64,000 bases of DNA, from NCBI GenBank assembly GCA_958299035.1, contig CATQJL010000112.1:14112880-14176879 (forward strand), written 5' to 3'. The position numbers and the translations under genes were made by a program. The notes under the pieces are model-generated. The model made no database searches. It was given only the letters and a program-made list of their open reading frames with translations, and had not been told where the DNA came from. Of the stretch, positions 1 through 10,571 are shown piece after piece. Every line of letters begins with the position of its first letter. Within the stretch, counting starts at the first letter, position 1. The DNA is from Cylicocyclus nassatus. Its lineage: Eukaryota > Nematoda > Chromadorea > Rhabditida > Strongylidae.

Positions 1-322
1 ATTACTTCCTATGCATTTTTAGGCAAGATGTTATATTTCAGTCTTTCTACGTCTGTCGTCCCCACACCCATCCCTATCGCACCCGTCCTCTCTCTCTAAA
101 TATCTGGGCTACAACCTTCTCACTACTATTGCTGTCGTCTTCTACGTCCTGATGATAGTGTTTTGCTGCATACCGTGCAGCTTAAGTAGTGCCATCAAAT
201 TTACAAGGGTAAATGGCTAGAATTTACCGTTTTCACAAGCAATGTTTTTCTTTTTATAGTTATTTGATCCATACATCGCCGGCTCACCGCTGGATGCAGA
301 ATTCGTCTTGCATTTTTACAAG
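1..322. other. Unassigned flank left of the pogo element
   Basis: No credible gene, RNA or repeat is visible here. The stretch ends at the TA target duplication (323-324) of the pogo element. Confidence 0.5.
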
Positions 323-324
323 TA

Positions 325-537
325 CCCTAATTTCACGCGTACAAGGCGCACCCTTTTCGCTTTATTCGCGCACAGACCAAAGCATGTCGCGCGGTTGATG
401 CGCGACGGTTGCCACACTTGAGCATGATAGTTGGCCGCTAGTCGCTCGACTGTGAAATATCCGCACATCATGCTCCTGCGCGTCCCCACTTCTTTCCTTG
501 TTTGAAATTTGATCAGCTCGGAGTTTTACTACTGCGT
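325..537 (+). repeat. Left terminal inverted repeat of the pogo element
   Basis: This pairs base for base, with scattered mismatches, with 3611-3823 on the opposite strand. It begins directly after TA (323-324). Confidence 0.92.
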
Positions 538-738
538 TCTCACTTCGAAATGCTGAATATCACGACAATGGAACGTAACAACAACAAACGTAATGTAACA
601 AAAAGTCAAAGCGAAGAGATCGGAGCCAACTTGACAAACGGATGACAAATGGCAAAATGAAAGTTTTGACAAACGGACGACAAATGGCAAAATGAAAGGT
701 TTTGTAGGATGATGAATTTATAAAAAGCGTTGAAACGA

Positions 739-2165
739 TCACATGGATTCCGCATCGCTCAGGTGATCTCCTACTCTGCCATCAAGTACATTCTCTCCTC
801 CTTCGTCCACAAGTTCGCTTCCTCCTCCTTCGTCCTCGAGCTCACTTACTCCTCCTTCGTCCTCGAGCTCACTTACTCCTAGTTCGTGATCAAGTTCGCC
901 TTCTCCTACTTCGTCATCATGTTCGCTTTCTCCAAAGGCTCGTCTGAAGCCATTTTGAACGCATTGGACACTAATTTTTTGAATACTTGCCAGTACCCAA
1001 GAGCACACTTCTGCGTATATGTCTCATGTGTCCTTGTTTAGTGTATGTATGCCTGCTCTCATCGATCATCCACTCCTCCATTTCTTTCTGAGCTTGCTTT
1101 TGAAGGATTTGTTTACAGATATATCTAGCGGCTGGAGATTTTTTGTTAGCCCTCCTGGTATCACGGCGATCTTCGTTCTTTTTCGTAAAGCTTCTTTGGC
1201 TTTCGAAGTCAAATGGCATCGAGCCGAATCAAGAATGAGTACGGCTTGCTCTGGGGAAGTTGCAGGATCTTTCCGCGCCATCCAACATGTTTCAATCCAA
1301 TCAGTCAAGGACCTCAATCATCCATCCCCGACAGTTCGCTTTTACGACAACTCCTGAAATTCATATCAGAAGAAAAAGTGGATTTTGAGACCTACATGCA
1401 GCGCTAACCGGGTGGCGTATCCTTGGGGATTGTCTTCCTCTTGAATATTACCATTGGTGGACAGAAGTTGCCATCAGCAGTCACACCAAGGACAACCGTA
1501 AAGTTGGTTTTTTCTCCTCCTAAACTAACAGATTAGGAATGTAAGAACTGGCTAAATCTTACCTGTTGTCGTTATAGTGATGTCTTGTGCTCCTTTTTTG
1601 TTCACTGTATACTTCCTAGGCATGTCAAAAGTGACTGGAACCTCGTCCACGTTCCCGATGTCCTTGAGAAGAATTGTGGCAGTCTCAGCTTTCAAATAAG
1701 TGCGATACCTATTCATGAGATCTATTGCTTTTTCGGGAGGATGCTGGCCTATTGATGTGGTGGCTCTTACCGATAATCCTGCGCGTTGCATAAATCTGTT
1801 ACACCATCCGCTGCCAGCTTTAAAGTTCATGATATCCATAGCTGCGGCCATGCGTTTTGCTTCCAAACGGATTTGAATAGTCGATACCTTGCGCTTCTCT
1901 TTACGCTGTCCAATCACCCATTTTCTGGAGATTCTTCAAGAGGCCACTTTGGCTGAGCAGAGCGCAACGCGCGTTTGCAACCATCGGTTGCTCGTAGCGC
2001 ATCTATGTTTGCCTTCCATTTCCTCACTTGGGATTCATTCACTCCATATAATTTCGCAGCATTTCGATTCCCATTCTTTCTGCCAGTATGTGTTTTGACC
2101 TCCTCCGAGTATGCGACAACCTTCGTTTTGAAAGATGCTGTGTAGCTTCTTCTTTTTAGCTACAT
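739..2165 (-). pseudogene. Pogo/Tigger (POGK-like) transposase, degenerate
   Basis: Read on the minus strand, domains follow the pogo order. An N-terminal helix-turn-helix (KRRSYTASFKTKVVAY, about 2155-1925) is followed by a CENP-B-type DNA-binding region with GSGWCNRFMQRAGLS, then a DDE core with VPVTFDMPRKYTV, FTVVLGVTADGNFCPPMVIF, ILDSARCHL and IPGGLTKNLQPLDISVNKSF. The end is an acidic C-terminus with repeated SELEDEG units (about 800-900). Two small introns fit: 1562-1520 (43 bp, GTAAG...TTTAG) and one joining PPG to VVVKAN (donor GTTAGC). Damage includes a stop just after the only likely ATG (2165-2163), a frameshift near 1925, another near 1325, and two more between about 1080 and 990. 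In the family the enzyme cuts and rejoins DNA at TA. Here it is inferred to be inactive. Confidence 0.85.
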
Positions 2166-3610
2166 CACAACTGGACTTCTCTCACACGCGAATTAAGAGC
2201 TGTAATATTTTCTAACTCTCGCTGTCCTTGAATTTCGCGCCAATACGATAGCACGCTGGAAAAGCGGCGCACCTGTTTATGGTTTTCGTGCAGGACTCCG
2301 CCAACTTAGAGCTAAAATCGTATGAAGCATCTATTCAGCTTCTGTAGAGGAGAAGTTTGACACGCTCATGGCATCGTTTTTCGACTATAGCACTACCACG
2401 AAAACCTGACATTCATGAACTCAAAACTCAGGATAGTTTGAAGTTAAACCTTTACGTACTCTGACATTTCATTTCAATCAGTAAGGAAACATAGCGCTTC
2501 AATCTGTCGCCATCATCTCATTCAACAATGTAATGCCGCATATACTGTTTTCTTAGCTATTCGTTGAAGTAATGTAACCATAGACCGCTCTAAAGTGAAA
2601 GCACTTTAGTTTGCTAGAACTATCCGTTGTAAGAGTGGTTGGAAACGTACTTATCTGGATAAAAAACTTTAGGCTTCGCTTTCTTGTGAGATAGAGAACA
2701 TTTTTGATGTTCTCGGCCTTTTTAGTTGAGATTTGCAACCTATAAAACGTATGGAAAGTGCACAAATGATAGTATCTCTGCAAAGCAAATTAACGGAATA
2801 TCGCAAATTGGTAACGCAAAGTCTGCATTTGATCGCTTGCCCGAACATCGCAATGCATTTCTTCATTTGAACTATGTGACTCATACACGGAAATGAAACC
2901 GAGAGGGGAAAAGACTGTCTTCCAACATTTATTATCAGACCGCTATCTTGTACCATGAGTGGCCTGTGATCTTGGAAAATGACTTTGCGAGAAAAGGTTT
3001 TACGGATCACACTGTTCTTGAATGAGAAAAACTACTGAATCCAGCACAATAATTTCGTCTGACTTAAAGTGGGTAAGGATGTAAAGTATTGTATTTTTTG
3101 ATAAGATTAATGAGTTCCAAAAGAGAAAGCTAGTCGGAAAGCGCATAAGCGCTCGAAGTCCAACATCAAAACACCTCGCACATGTTCACGCAGAGATGGC
3201 ACGCTTATGGAGACTTCGTAGCAACACATCATAATTTTACTCCATCAAAACACTACCTACAGAAGACCACCAATGAAATGGCTCAGTGGAAAAATTGGCA
3301 ATGAAATACGCAGATCTCACAAATAAGTCGTAAGCAATGTAACAGATGAAAAGTAAACAATTTCAAGCTGCTTACCTGATCTTTGTACGAACAAAGCATA
3401 GAAATGAATTGCTTTTGGGGATTGTCTTTGATTTCGATTTCGTCTTTCGTCCGTGTCGCATTCCAGGGCTTCCATTGCCGTGGCCAATTCATGCCAAGTG
3501 TCGTTATGCTGCACCTAGCTATCTGCAAAACAATTGGTTTTGATAAACACGGCGAGTTAAGCACTAACAACATGATAACTCACCATAAAGTGCAGCTTGT
3601 AGAAGTAAAA
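2166..3610. other. Non-coding right half of the pogo element
   Basis: About 1.4 kb between transposase and right repeat. Short open frames exist on both strands, but none shows a recognisable domain. It may be an older sequence captured inside the transposon. Confidence 0.4.
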
Positions 3611-3823
3611 ACGCAGTAGTAAAACTCCAAGCTGATCAAATTTCAAATAAGGAAAGAAGTGGGGACGCGCAGGAGCATGATGTGCGGATATTTCACAATC
3701 GAGCGACTAGCGGCCAACTATCATGCTCAAGTGTGGCAACCGTCGCGCATCAACCGCGCGACATGCTTTGGTCTGTGCGCGAATAAAGCGAAAAGGGTGC
3801 GCCTTGTACGCGTGAAATTAGGG
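3611..3823 (-). repeat. Right terminal inverted repeat of the pogo element
   Basis: Inverted copy of 325-537, ending at the second TA (3824-3825). Both arms are 213 bp, with no length difference. Confidence 0.92.
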
Positions 3824-4045
3824 TAATTGCCTTGTTTCTGAAGATGAGAACCTTTCTTTAAGCGCGGTACTTATTTTTCCTTATGCTATTTCTTATTGGC
3901 CTCGTTGAATTAAGTGCCGTAATGTTCACTGCGCAGCAGAGTGGTAATCTTCTTTTGAGGCACTATCTTGTGGTTGCTCTGCAAGAATTACTGTAATGAT
4001 ACTGTAGGTTATGAATTTTATCTTATATATAAAGCTGAATGTCTG

Positions 4046-4098
4046 TTTGTATGTATGTATGTATGTCTGTCTGTATGTATGTATGTGTGTACGTATGT
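4046..4098 (+). repeat. TGTATG/TGTC simple repeat at the Helitron 5' end
   Basis: A GTATGTATG and GTCTGTCTG run just inside the Helitron 5' terminus. The copy at 22353 carries a shorter GTCTGTTT version, so the tract is length-variable. Confidence 0.7.
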
Positions 4099-4246
4099 TC
4101 CGAATAGAAAATTCCATTTCTGAACCGATCCGGACCAAACTTGGCACACATACACTGCGGGCCCCGGCGGGTGTCATAGGCTACTTTTCGTCATCGATCG
4201 ATATCGATTTTATCGATTTTTATCGATTTTTTTTGCTGAGTTCACC

Positions 4247-5085
4247 TACGGGGCTGGGAGTTGGCACAGGGGGGTAATCGAGCATGGGGATTCCGAATAC
4301 AATATTGGTTTTCAGGATTATCGATTACTTTTATCGATTTTATCGATTTTTTTGCAAAGTTTGAGCTACGGGGCTGGGAGTTGGCACAGGGGGGTAATCG
4401 AGCATGGAGATTCCGAATACAATATTGGTTTTCAGGATTATCGATTACTTTTATCGATTTTATCGATTTTTCTGCAAAGTTTGAGCTACGGGGCTGGGAG
4501 TTCGCACAGGGGGTAATCGAGCATGGGGATTCCGAATACAAGATTGGTTTTCGGGATTATCTATTACTTTTATCGATTTTATCGATTTTTTGCAAAGTTG
4601 GAGCTAGGGGGCTGGGAGTTGGCACAGGGGGGTATTCGAGCATGCTGATCATCCCCAAGGGGGGTGATCAGCATGCTCGATTACACCCCTGTGCCAAATT
4701 CCAGCCCCCTAGCTCAAATTTTCAAAAAATCGATAAAATCGATAAAAGTAATGGACGATCTTGAAAACTAATATTGTATTCGTAATCTGCATGCTCGATT
4801 ACCCCCTGTGCAAACTCCCAGTCCCGCAGGTCAAACTTTACAAAAAAATCGATAAAATCGATAAAAGTAATGGACGATCCTGAAAACTAATATTGTGTTC
4901 GTAATCATCATGCTTGATTACCCCCCTGTGCAAAATCTCAGCCTCGCATGTCAAAATTTACAAAAAATCGAGAAAATCAATAAAAGTAACCGATAATTCT
5001 GAAAACTAATATTGTATTCAGAATTCCCATGCTCACTTCCCCCCTGTGCCAACTCCTAGCCCTGTAGGTGAACTCTGCGAAAAAA
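4247..5085. repeat. 120-bp tandem units arranged head-to-tail and then inverted
   Basis: GGGCTGGGAG recurs at 4251, 4371 and 4491, giving a 120-bp period, with a fourth unit near 4610. After a central palindrome (arms 4637-4651 and 4665-4679, 15 bp each, 13-nt loop) the same unit appears about four more times on the other strand, to about 5085. Each unit contains ATCGATTTT runs and a CACAGGGGGG box. Confidence 0.85.
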
Positions 5086-5210
5086 TCGATAAAAATCGGT
5101 AAAATCGACATCGATCGATAACGAAAAGTGGACTGTGACACCCGCCGGGGCCCGAAGTGTATGTGTGCCAAGTTTGGTCCGGATACGGCGGAGCCGGGTA
5201 AGCCAGCTAG

Positions 5211-6640
5211 TTATCTATATTTTTGAAAAAGCGTGAGGTTTTTTCAAAATATTGTCATTCAGGGGCCCTATTGCTTACTCTCTCAATGGATGCTGTGTAG
5301 TTTTATTTTTTCTGTGCTAAAAAGTGTGCTACTCATGATGAAGTTGGCGAGTTTATCTGTTGGACTCGTTTTCCTATCAGGGAGCATGGAAACATTTGCT
5401 TTGATGGTTTTTCTCTACATTGAGGTGCGTTATCGTCAAAACTAAAATGAGTATTTCTTCATCTACCACTCATCCGTAGAACAGGCATGAAATTAAGGAA
5501 AAAGCATCTTTGCATTCTATTATCAGTAAGTTGTCCATGTGTTTTGCTTCATTAGGAAGACGATCTGAAGAAGTGCTTTAGTAGTTCAAGATGTTGGTTC
5601 TGAACTTCCTTTTGCATTTGGTGTGCAATGCCTCAACTTTTCGGGAATGCTACTTACAGATGTGCGTCAGCCCACGTACTGGTACTCAACTGGACTACTT
5701 CATCTTTCCAATGATGGTGGTACGTCTCCTCAGTTCTGCTCTAGCTATATTGATGCCATCTATAGGCGCAGATCAAATTATCATTGTTGTTCTACTTTCA
5801 ATTTCATTTCATTTCATTTTCATTCATACGCTCGAGGCGTTCCAAATCAAAAACAATAAAGTGTTAGTTATACATGGAACACAACAGCAACAAATAACAA
5901 ATCACCACGTCGTCCTACGTCCAGTCTAAACGACTTCCTAAGAAAAGTAATGTAGTAATAATGTGATGATAAGCTTGCATGACTTGTATCTCGGCTGCAC
6001 GTTATCTTGTGTTAGCATAGACTCTATGAAGAAGTACCCATGCCCCCTCGTTTGCCAGCAAGGAACGATCTTTATATAATTTATAAAAGCAAACCGGAAG
6101 TTCGGGTGGCGGGTATACTGGCAAACCCCGCCCTACACGGTATGCTGGGGAGGGTCCTGAGCTCCAAGTATAAACAGGAAAGTAGGTTGAGCAACGTAGT
6201 AAGAATCAGCAAGCCGTATGAATAGTAATAAGTTGACAGTCAGGCTGGGCCCATAACTACATGGTCTAGTCAAGTTAGTAGAAGAACAAATCTAGCAAAG
6301 CTGAGAAAAAAAAGTAGAACATGTTGAACACATGCACTGATTGAATCGGAAATGCGCACGGATGGCAAGAGAGAGCATAAAGCGATTGGAAGCGGGCTCC
6401 ACTAAACGCACAACCACCAGCTGACGTAATGAGACAGACATAAATTAACCAGGCCATAAATGAAGGTTCCAAAACCACGCAAGAAAACCTGAAAAAGAAA
6501 AGAACACTTTTAGGAATAGATGCGAGAAAGGAAAAGTAATGAAAAAAAGTAATCAAAAGTAAGGACTTGCGAAATCCGACTGGTAAGCTGTTCTTATTGA
6601 ACAAAAAACCTAAATTAGACGTAAAACGAATAAAAAAGTA
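5211..6640. other. Unassigned region between Helitron and LINE relic
   Basis: Several short plus-strand frames (5233-5445, 5591-5929, 6040-6225) are hydrophobic or featureless. None shows a domain, a signal peptide with conserved follow-up, or a repeat copy elsewhere in the window. The part nearest 6640 may be the 3' untranslated end of the minus-strand LINE. Confidence 0.35.
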
Positions 6641-6713
6641 TCAACAGACGTACGGTCCACAATGCAAAATATTAGGGATATCAATCTTTAGCAAACTTCT
6701 TTTAAAAGCCCAG

Positions 6714-8463
6714 CTATTTTTGGCAGTGTAATTTGGGAGGTAGTCGATTGAGCCAGCGTGCACAGCGATAGAACAATGAGTTGAAAAGACCGGAATAGAA
6801 GCTCTTTTGTAACCTAGGATAATGTAAATTAAAGCCGCCACGCCTATAACTAGCAGGTCTAAAGATCCAAAACCTGCTAGCTCTCAAATCAACCTCTTTT
6901 CGCAATATACGAAAACAAAAAACTAAGTCAGCCACTATCCTTCTATTCATCAGCGATTTCAATCCAAACATTCTAAGGCGTTCCACATAAGATGGAATGT
7001 ATTCTCTGGATATACTTCGCAGCTTGCGATAGAGGACCATTTTCGTGAACACTCGCTGAACCCTTTCAAGTTTTAGGGTCTCCTTTCTACATGAGGGGTT
7101 CCATACTTGAAAGCAATACTCCAAATGAGAGAGCACACAGGCTTTATACAGTCTGATAAGAGCGTTTTCATCACATGTATGAATGTTGCGAAAAATAGCG
7201 AAGAGTACGCTCTTTGCACGACATAATCAATGTGTTCAGTAAATTTCAACTGGGAATCAATCAAAACACCTAGGTCCCTGACCGATGAACACATTTTCAA
7301 AACAGAAATATTCACTTCATAATCGAAAGGTCTTATTCTCCCAAAATGCAGAAAGGAGCACTTGCTAGGATTCAGAGAAAGACCATTACGCGTCGCCCAA
7401 AAGCCCAACCTTTCAACGGATGACTGTAGTGCAGCATGCATAGCGTGATGATCCTCTTCATTATAAGAAACATACAGCTTAATATCATCCGCGTAAATCT
7501 GTACGCTCACTCCACCCAAAGTCAGAAGAGAAGGTAGCTCCATAGTAAAGATAAGAAAAAGAAGAGGAGAAAGTACCCCACCCTGGGGTACATCACTAGT
7601 ACACTGATATCTCTTGGAATAAGACTGTCCAACCTTGACTGTGATAAATCTGTTTTCAAGATAAGATCGGAACCACTGTAGTAAATTTCCCTCTATTCCA
7701 TAGCCTTGTAATTTGGATAGTAATACATGGTGGGGAATCTTATCAAAAGCTTTCGATAGATCCACATAGACAACATCAACAGATAACCCAGCATTAAGGG
7801 CTTTTCTCCAGTCAAAAACACTTGCAACAAGATTAGTTGTAGTTGACCTTCCAGGTAAAAAACTATGAAGCTCGGGAGGAACTGGGTGGATTTAAGCCAA
7901 CGAAACAACTTCTTTCTGATGATTCTTTCCATGACTTTGATTGGAGTGGGCGTAAGACTTATGGGACGAAAATCAGATACTGTAGAGGCAGATGCAGTTT
8001 TTGGGATTGCAACAACGATAGCTTCCTTCCACAAACTAGGTACTTCACAAAAATCAATGGAGAGATTGAATAGCTCAGAGAGAGGCTCTGAAAGTAAGTC
8101 GGCACAAAAAGGCCGAAAATGTATCGTATTATAAGTTTGCTGAAGGGCGGAACGATTTACAACAGAGGCACAATGGAGATCTTCGGATACAGAGAAAACG
8201 CTAGCAAAATATCTGCCCAAAGCTTCTGCTTTCTCACCGTCGTTCACAAAGCTGTTCCCACTTTCGTCACTAAGAATGGGAAGATTAGTGCTGTTCTGGA
8301 GCTTACGCCGTAAATAACCAAAGAATTTTTTAGAACTTTTACTTGATAATCTACGCTCAAAAATTGATAGGAACTTTTTTAAATGAAAGGCTAGATCAGA
8401 ACACACTTTATTCATGCACCACTTATTGTGTTATTTCCGCTTCTTGGTAATCGCTTCGGAAGG
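6714..8463 (-). pseudogene. CR1/Jockey-like non-LTR retrotransposon, 5'-truncated ORF2 relic
   Basis: Minus-strand reading gives the reverse transcriptase half of a LINE ORF2. A linker (DLAFHLKKFLSIFERRLS) is followed by RT motifs SDFRPISLTPTPIKVMERII, VDLSKAFDKIPHHVLLSKL, VPQGGVLSPLLFLIF and YADDIKLY (catalytic D-D box present), then a C-terminal block with LSHLEYCFQVWNPSCRKE. The apurinic endonuclease domain is missing and homology starts abruptly near 8463, which fits 5' truncation during target-primed reverse transcription. Frame is lost near 7870 and again near 7110. No target duplication or poly-A tail could be fixed. The family copies its own RNA into DNA at a nick; this copy cannot. 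Confidence 0.85.
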
Positions 8464-8465
8464 CG

Positions 8466-8924
8466 GCCAGGTACAGTTTTTTCATTAGTTTTTGTGGGAG
8501 TTTATAGTGCATTTGCCGATGTGGCAACATTTTTGGGATAACAAATGCCATAGTAAAATACAATTGATGATATTATTCCAGTGTCGCATTTTATCTCCAG
8601 TACCGGTTTGCTGCCGTTGGATTAATGCTGGTTGCGTTCAGCAAAGTAGCTATGGGAAGACATTATGTAGCTATGCAGTTTGCAGTAGATTGTTTGCAGT
8701 CAATTTGAAACAAGTTCTTGTCTCTTCATTCTTCTATTTTCTATCTACAAACACTAGGGGTGAGAGGGAGGGGGTAGAGTACGGGGGTGAGGGTCGCGCT
8801 GAAGTCCTACCCGGGGGGGGGGGGGTCGTGTTCGGCTGATTTGGGTGGGGTCTAGAGACAAAATTGGGGTTTGGAGCTTAATTAGGGCTAGTTACATTAT
8901 GCCGCGGCAGCCTTCCGCAGCACA
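8466..8924. other. Non-coding spacer with G-rich tract
   Basis: No coding signal. A GGGGGTGAGG-type purine-rich stretch and a run of about 13 G lie at 8755-8830. Confidence 0.4.
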
Positions 8925-9110
8925 AAATGGGAGGACTCCGGAGCACAGATGCGAGGGCTCGAGCACAAATGGGAGGGCTCCGGAGCACAAATGAGAGGTT
9001 TCCGGAGCACAAATGGGAGGGCTCCGGAGCACGAGTGGCAATCCCCAGCTGGGGAAACCCCGCGGCTCGGCCATTTCTGCTCCGGAGGTATACCGTCAAC
9101 TGTCTGAGCT
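8925..9110 (+). repeat. Short 23-bp CTCCGGAG minisatellite (locus 1)
   Basis: Degenerate units CTCCGGAGCACAAATGGGAG repeat about six times, then a GC-rich flank with GGGGAAACCCCGCGG. The same unit and flank occur in reverse orientation at 52262-52740, so the two loci are copies of one mobile or dispersed repeat. Confidence 0.8.
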
Positions 9111-10189
9111 TGATCGGTGAGCTTCGAAAATGGTTTTTACAACATTTACTTATATTCTTAAAGCATCTACTTGGTAATTTTCGAACATTCAAGCTCAGGT
9201 TGCGAATTTCTTACTTTGCTCCTGAATTTTAATCCAGCAATAATTTTGTAAATCGCGAGACTAATTAGAACAAAAGCTTCGTTGAGGTGATTCAGACACT
9301 CATTCGTCTTGAAAAAAAAAGAGGTTAAGGACATAAGGTTAAGGACATACTTTGAATTTTGCGCGATAAAAAAAAACAGCACTGCTTACAAGAATTATGT
9401 AAGTAGCCAAAAAACGAAAAATTTTCCTCAAAAACCATCCACAGTCTTTTTCACGAAATATGCCGCTATCACACGAGAATATATAAGATGGGGATCTGCG
9501 TTATGATTCATTATTTTGAACAATCCTGCTTTGTGCAAGATCATCGCAATTTTTTGCAAAGTTAGTCTGAGAAGGACTTGAAGTCTCCATCACTTTTCAT
9601 CTGTAGTGGGATATGTCTCTTAGAGACTAGTGGATAGAGAAGGACCGATTAGTAACTTCGTCTGAGTGCGGTCAAACCCAAAAATTCACTTTATTTGCGC
9701 CCGGCTCAAACTTGAAAATAATGACGCGTACTTTGGACTTTAGTACTTTCAAAAAGGAACAGTGCCAGTGACGAAGAGCACTCGCAATCTGGCTCCTTCT
9801 ATCCTAATCTTGCTTCACAATTTCCAAAACATGATTTACACCCTCGTTCTGATTTTGGTTGAGTAGGAAATGGGTTGAAAGCAGATTTTTTTCAGCGATG
9901 AACAGTAAATTTCTCGCTTATCCTTGTGATTTGGATGTCCTAATATTATATGTTCGAAAAAATTTTTGAGGTGCTTCTCAAAATTTTTGCGAGTCCCCGA
10001 CCCCTAAAATCTGGAAAAAGGGGGCGTGGCGCCAGCCGCGCTCCCGAAAAGATTTTTTTTATAAAGCTAAAATGAATTTTTAAAAAATTTTAAAAATTAT
10101 TTCAATTATTTACAAGTGCAGACAAGTCATTTGCACAATTTTATAACCCATGTAATTAACTTTCAAAAATTTCGCGACCCGTTCTCGGG
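9111..10189. other. AT-rich intergenic spacer
   Basis: No gene, domain or RNA is recognisable. A poly-G run sits at its right end, just before the likely RTE 5' end. Confidence 0.45.
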
Positions 10190-10571
10190 GGGGGGGGGGG
10201 CTGTACGCCACTGCCTTATGACGTATTTCCCCCACAATGGTCGGTCGCCTCATCGTGGCGTGGGGGTGACACTGGGTGTCGAACTGCGATGCACAGCCGA
10301 GTGTATACTCTGGCAGGGTCTCCCAAGCTGTGAAGGAGTTCGACGTTTCCGGTCTCGGCCAGATGCCTAGCTAAGAACCGGCCACGCCAGATCCCCCGCC
10401 GTCTGGCTTCTTCTGGTAGCTAGGCGTTTCCCCCCGCTCCAAGCCCGGGGTCAGCGATCGCCCCGTGGAAATCAAGAGTTGGCCTAGTAAGTCTGCTTTT
10501 GTAGGGAAACAAATTTTATTATTCAGACAGCAAGAAGATATAGAAAAAACCCTGTACATCGGATCCCGCCT

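Larger units (their letters stand above)
325..3823 (-). mobile_element. Pogo/Tigger-type DNA transposon with long terminal inverted repeats
   Basis: A 3,499-bp element is bounded by 213-bp inverted repeats (325-537 and 3611-3823) starting CCCTAATTTCACGCG. It is flanked by TA at 323-324 and 3824-3825, the target duplication expected of the Tc1/mariner/pogo superfamily. The minus strand of the left half encodes a recognisable but broken pogo-type transposase. The repeats are long and still very similar, so insertion is not extremely old. Internal frameshifts mean this copy is probably not autonomous now. Confidence 0.9.
4021..5210 (+). mobile_element. Non-autonomous Helitron (HINE-like), internally palindromic
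   Basis: The 5' end reads TCTTATATATAAAGC directly after an A (4020). The 3' end reads ...GGGTAAGCCAGCTAG followed by T (5211). These match the rolling-circle Helitron rule of TC at the 5' end, CTRR at the 3' end and insertion between A and T. A short GC hairpin (CGGC-GGA-GCCG, about 5187-5197) lies ahead of the CTAG. Subterminal sequence is inverted: the segment naming the TTGGCACACATACAC motif occurs near both ends in opposite orientation. No Rep/helicase gene is present, so the element must have been mobilised in trans. Related pieces occur at 22353-22640, 23035-23520 and 41207-41418. Confidence 0.82.

Noticed and set aside
4242..4764. Frames of 99 and 167 codons with internal repeats
   Set aside because: Both are the 120-bp Helitron unit read on opposite strands. 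120 is a multiple of three, so frames stay open by periodicity.
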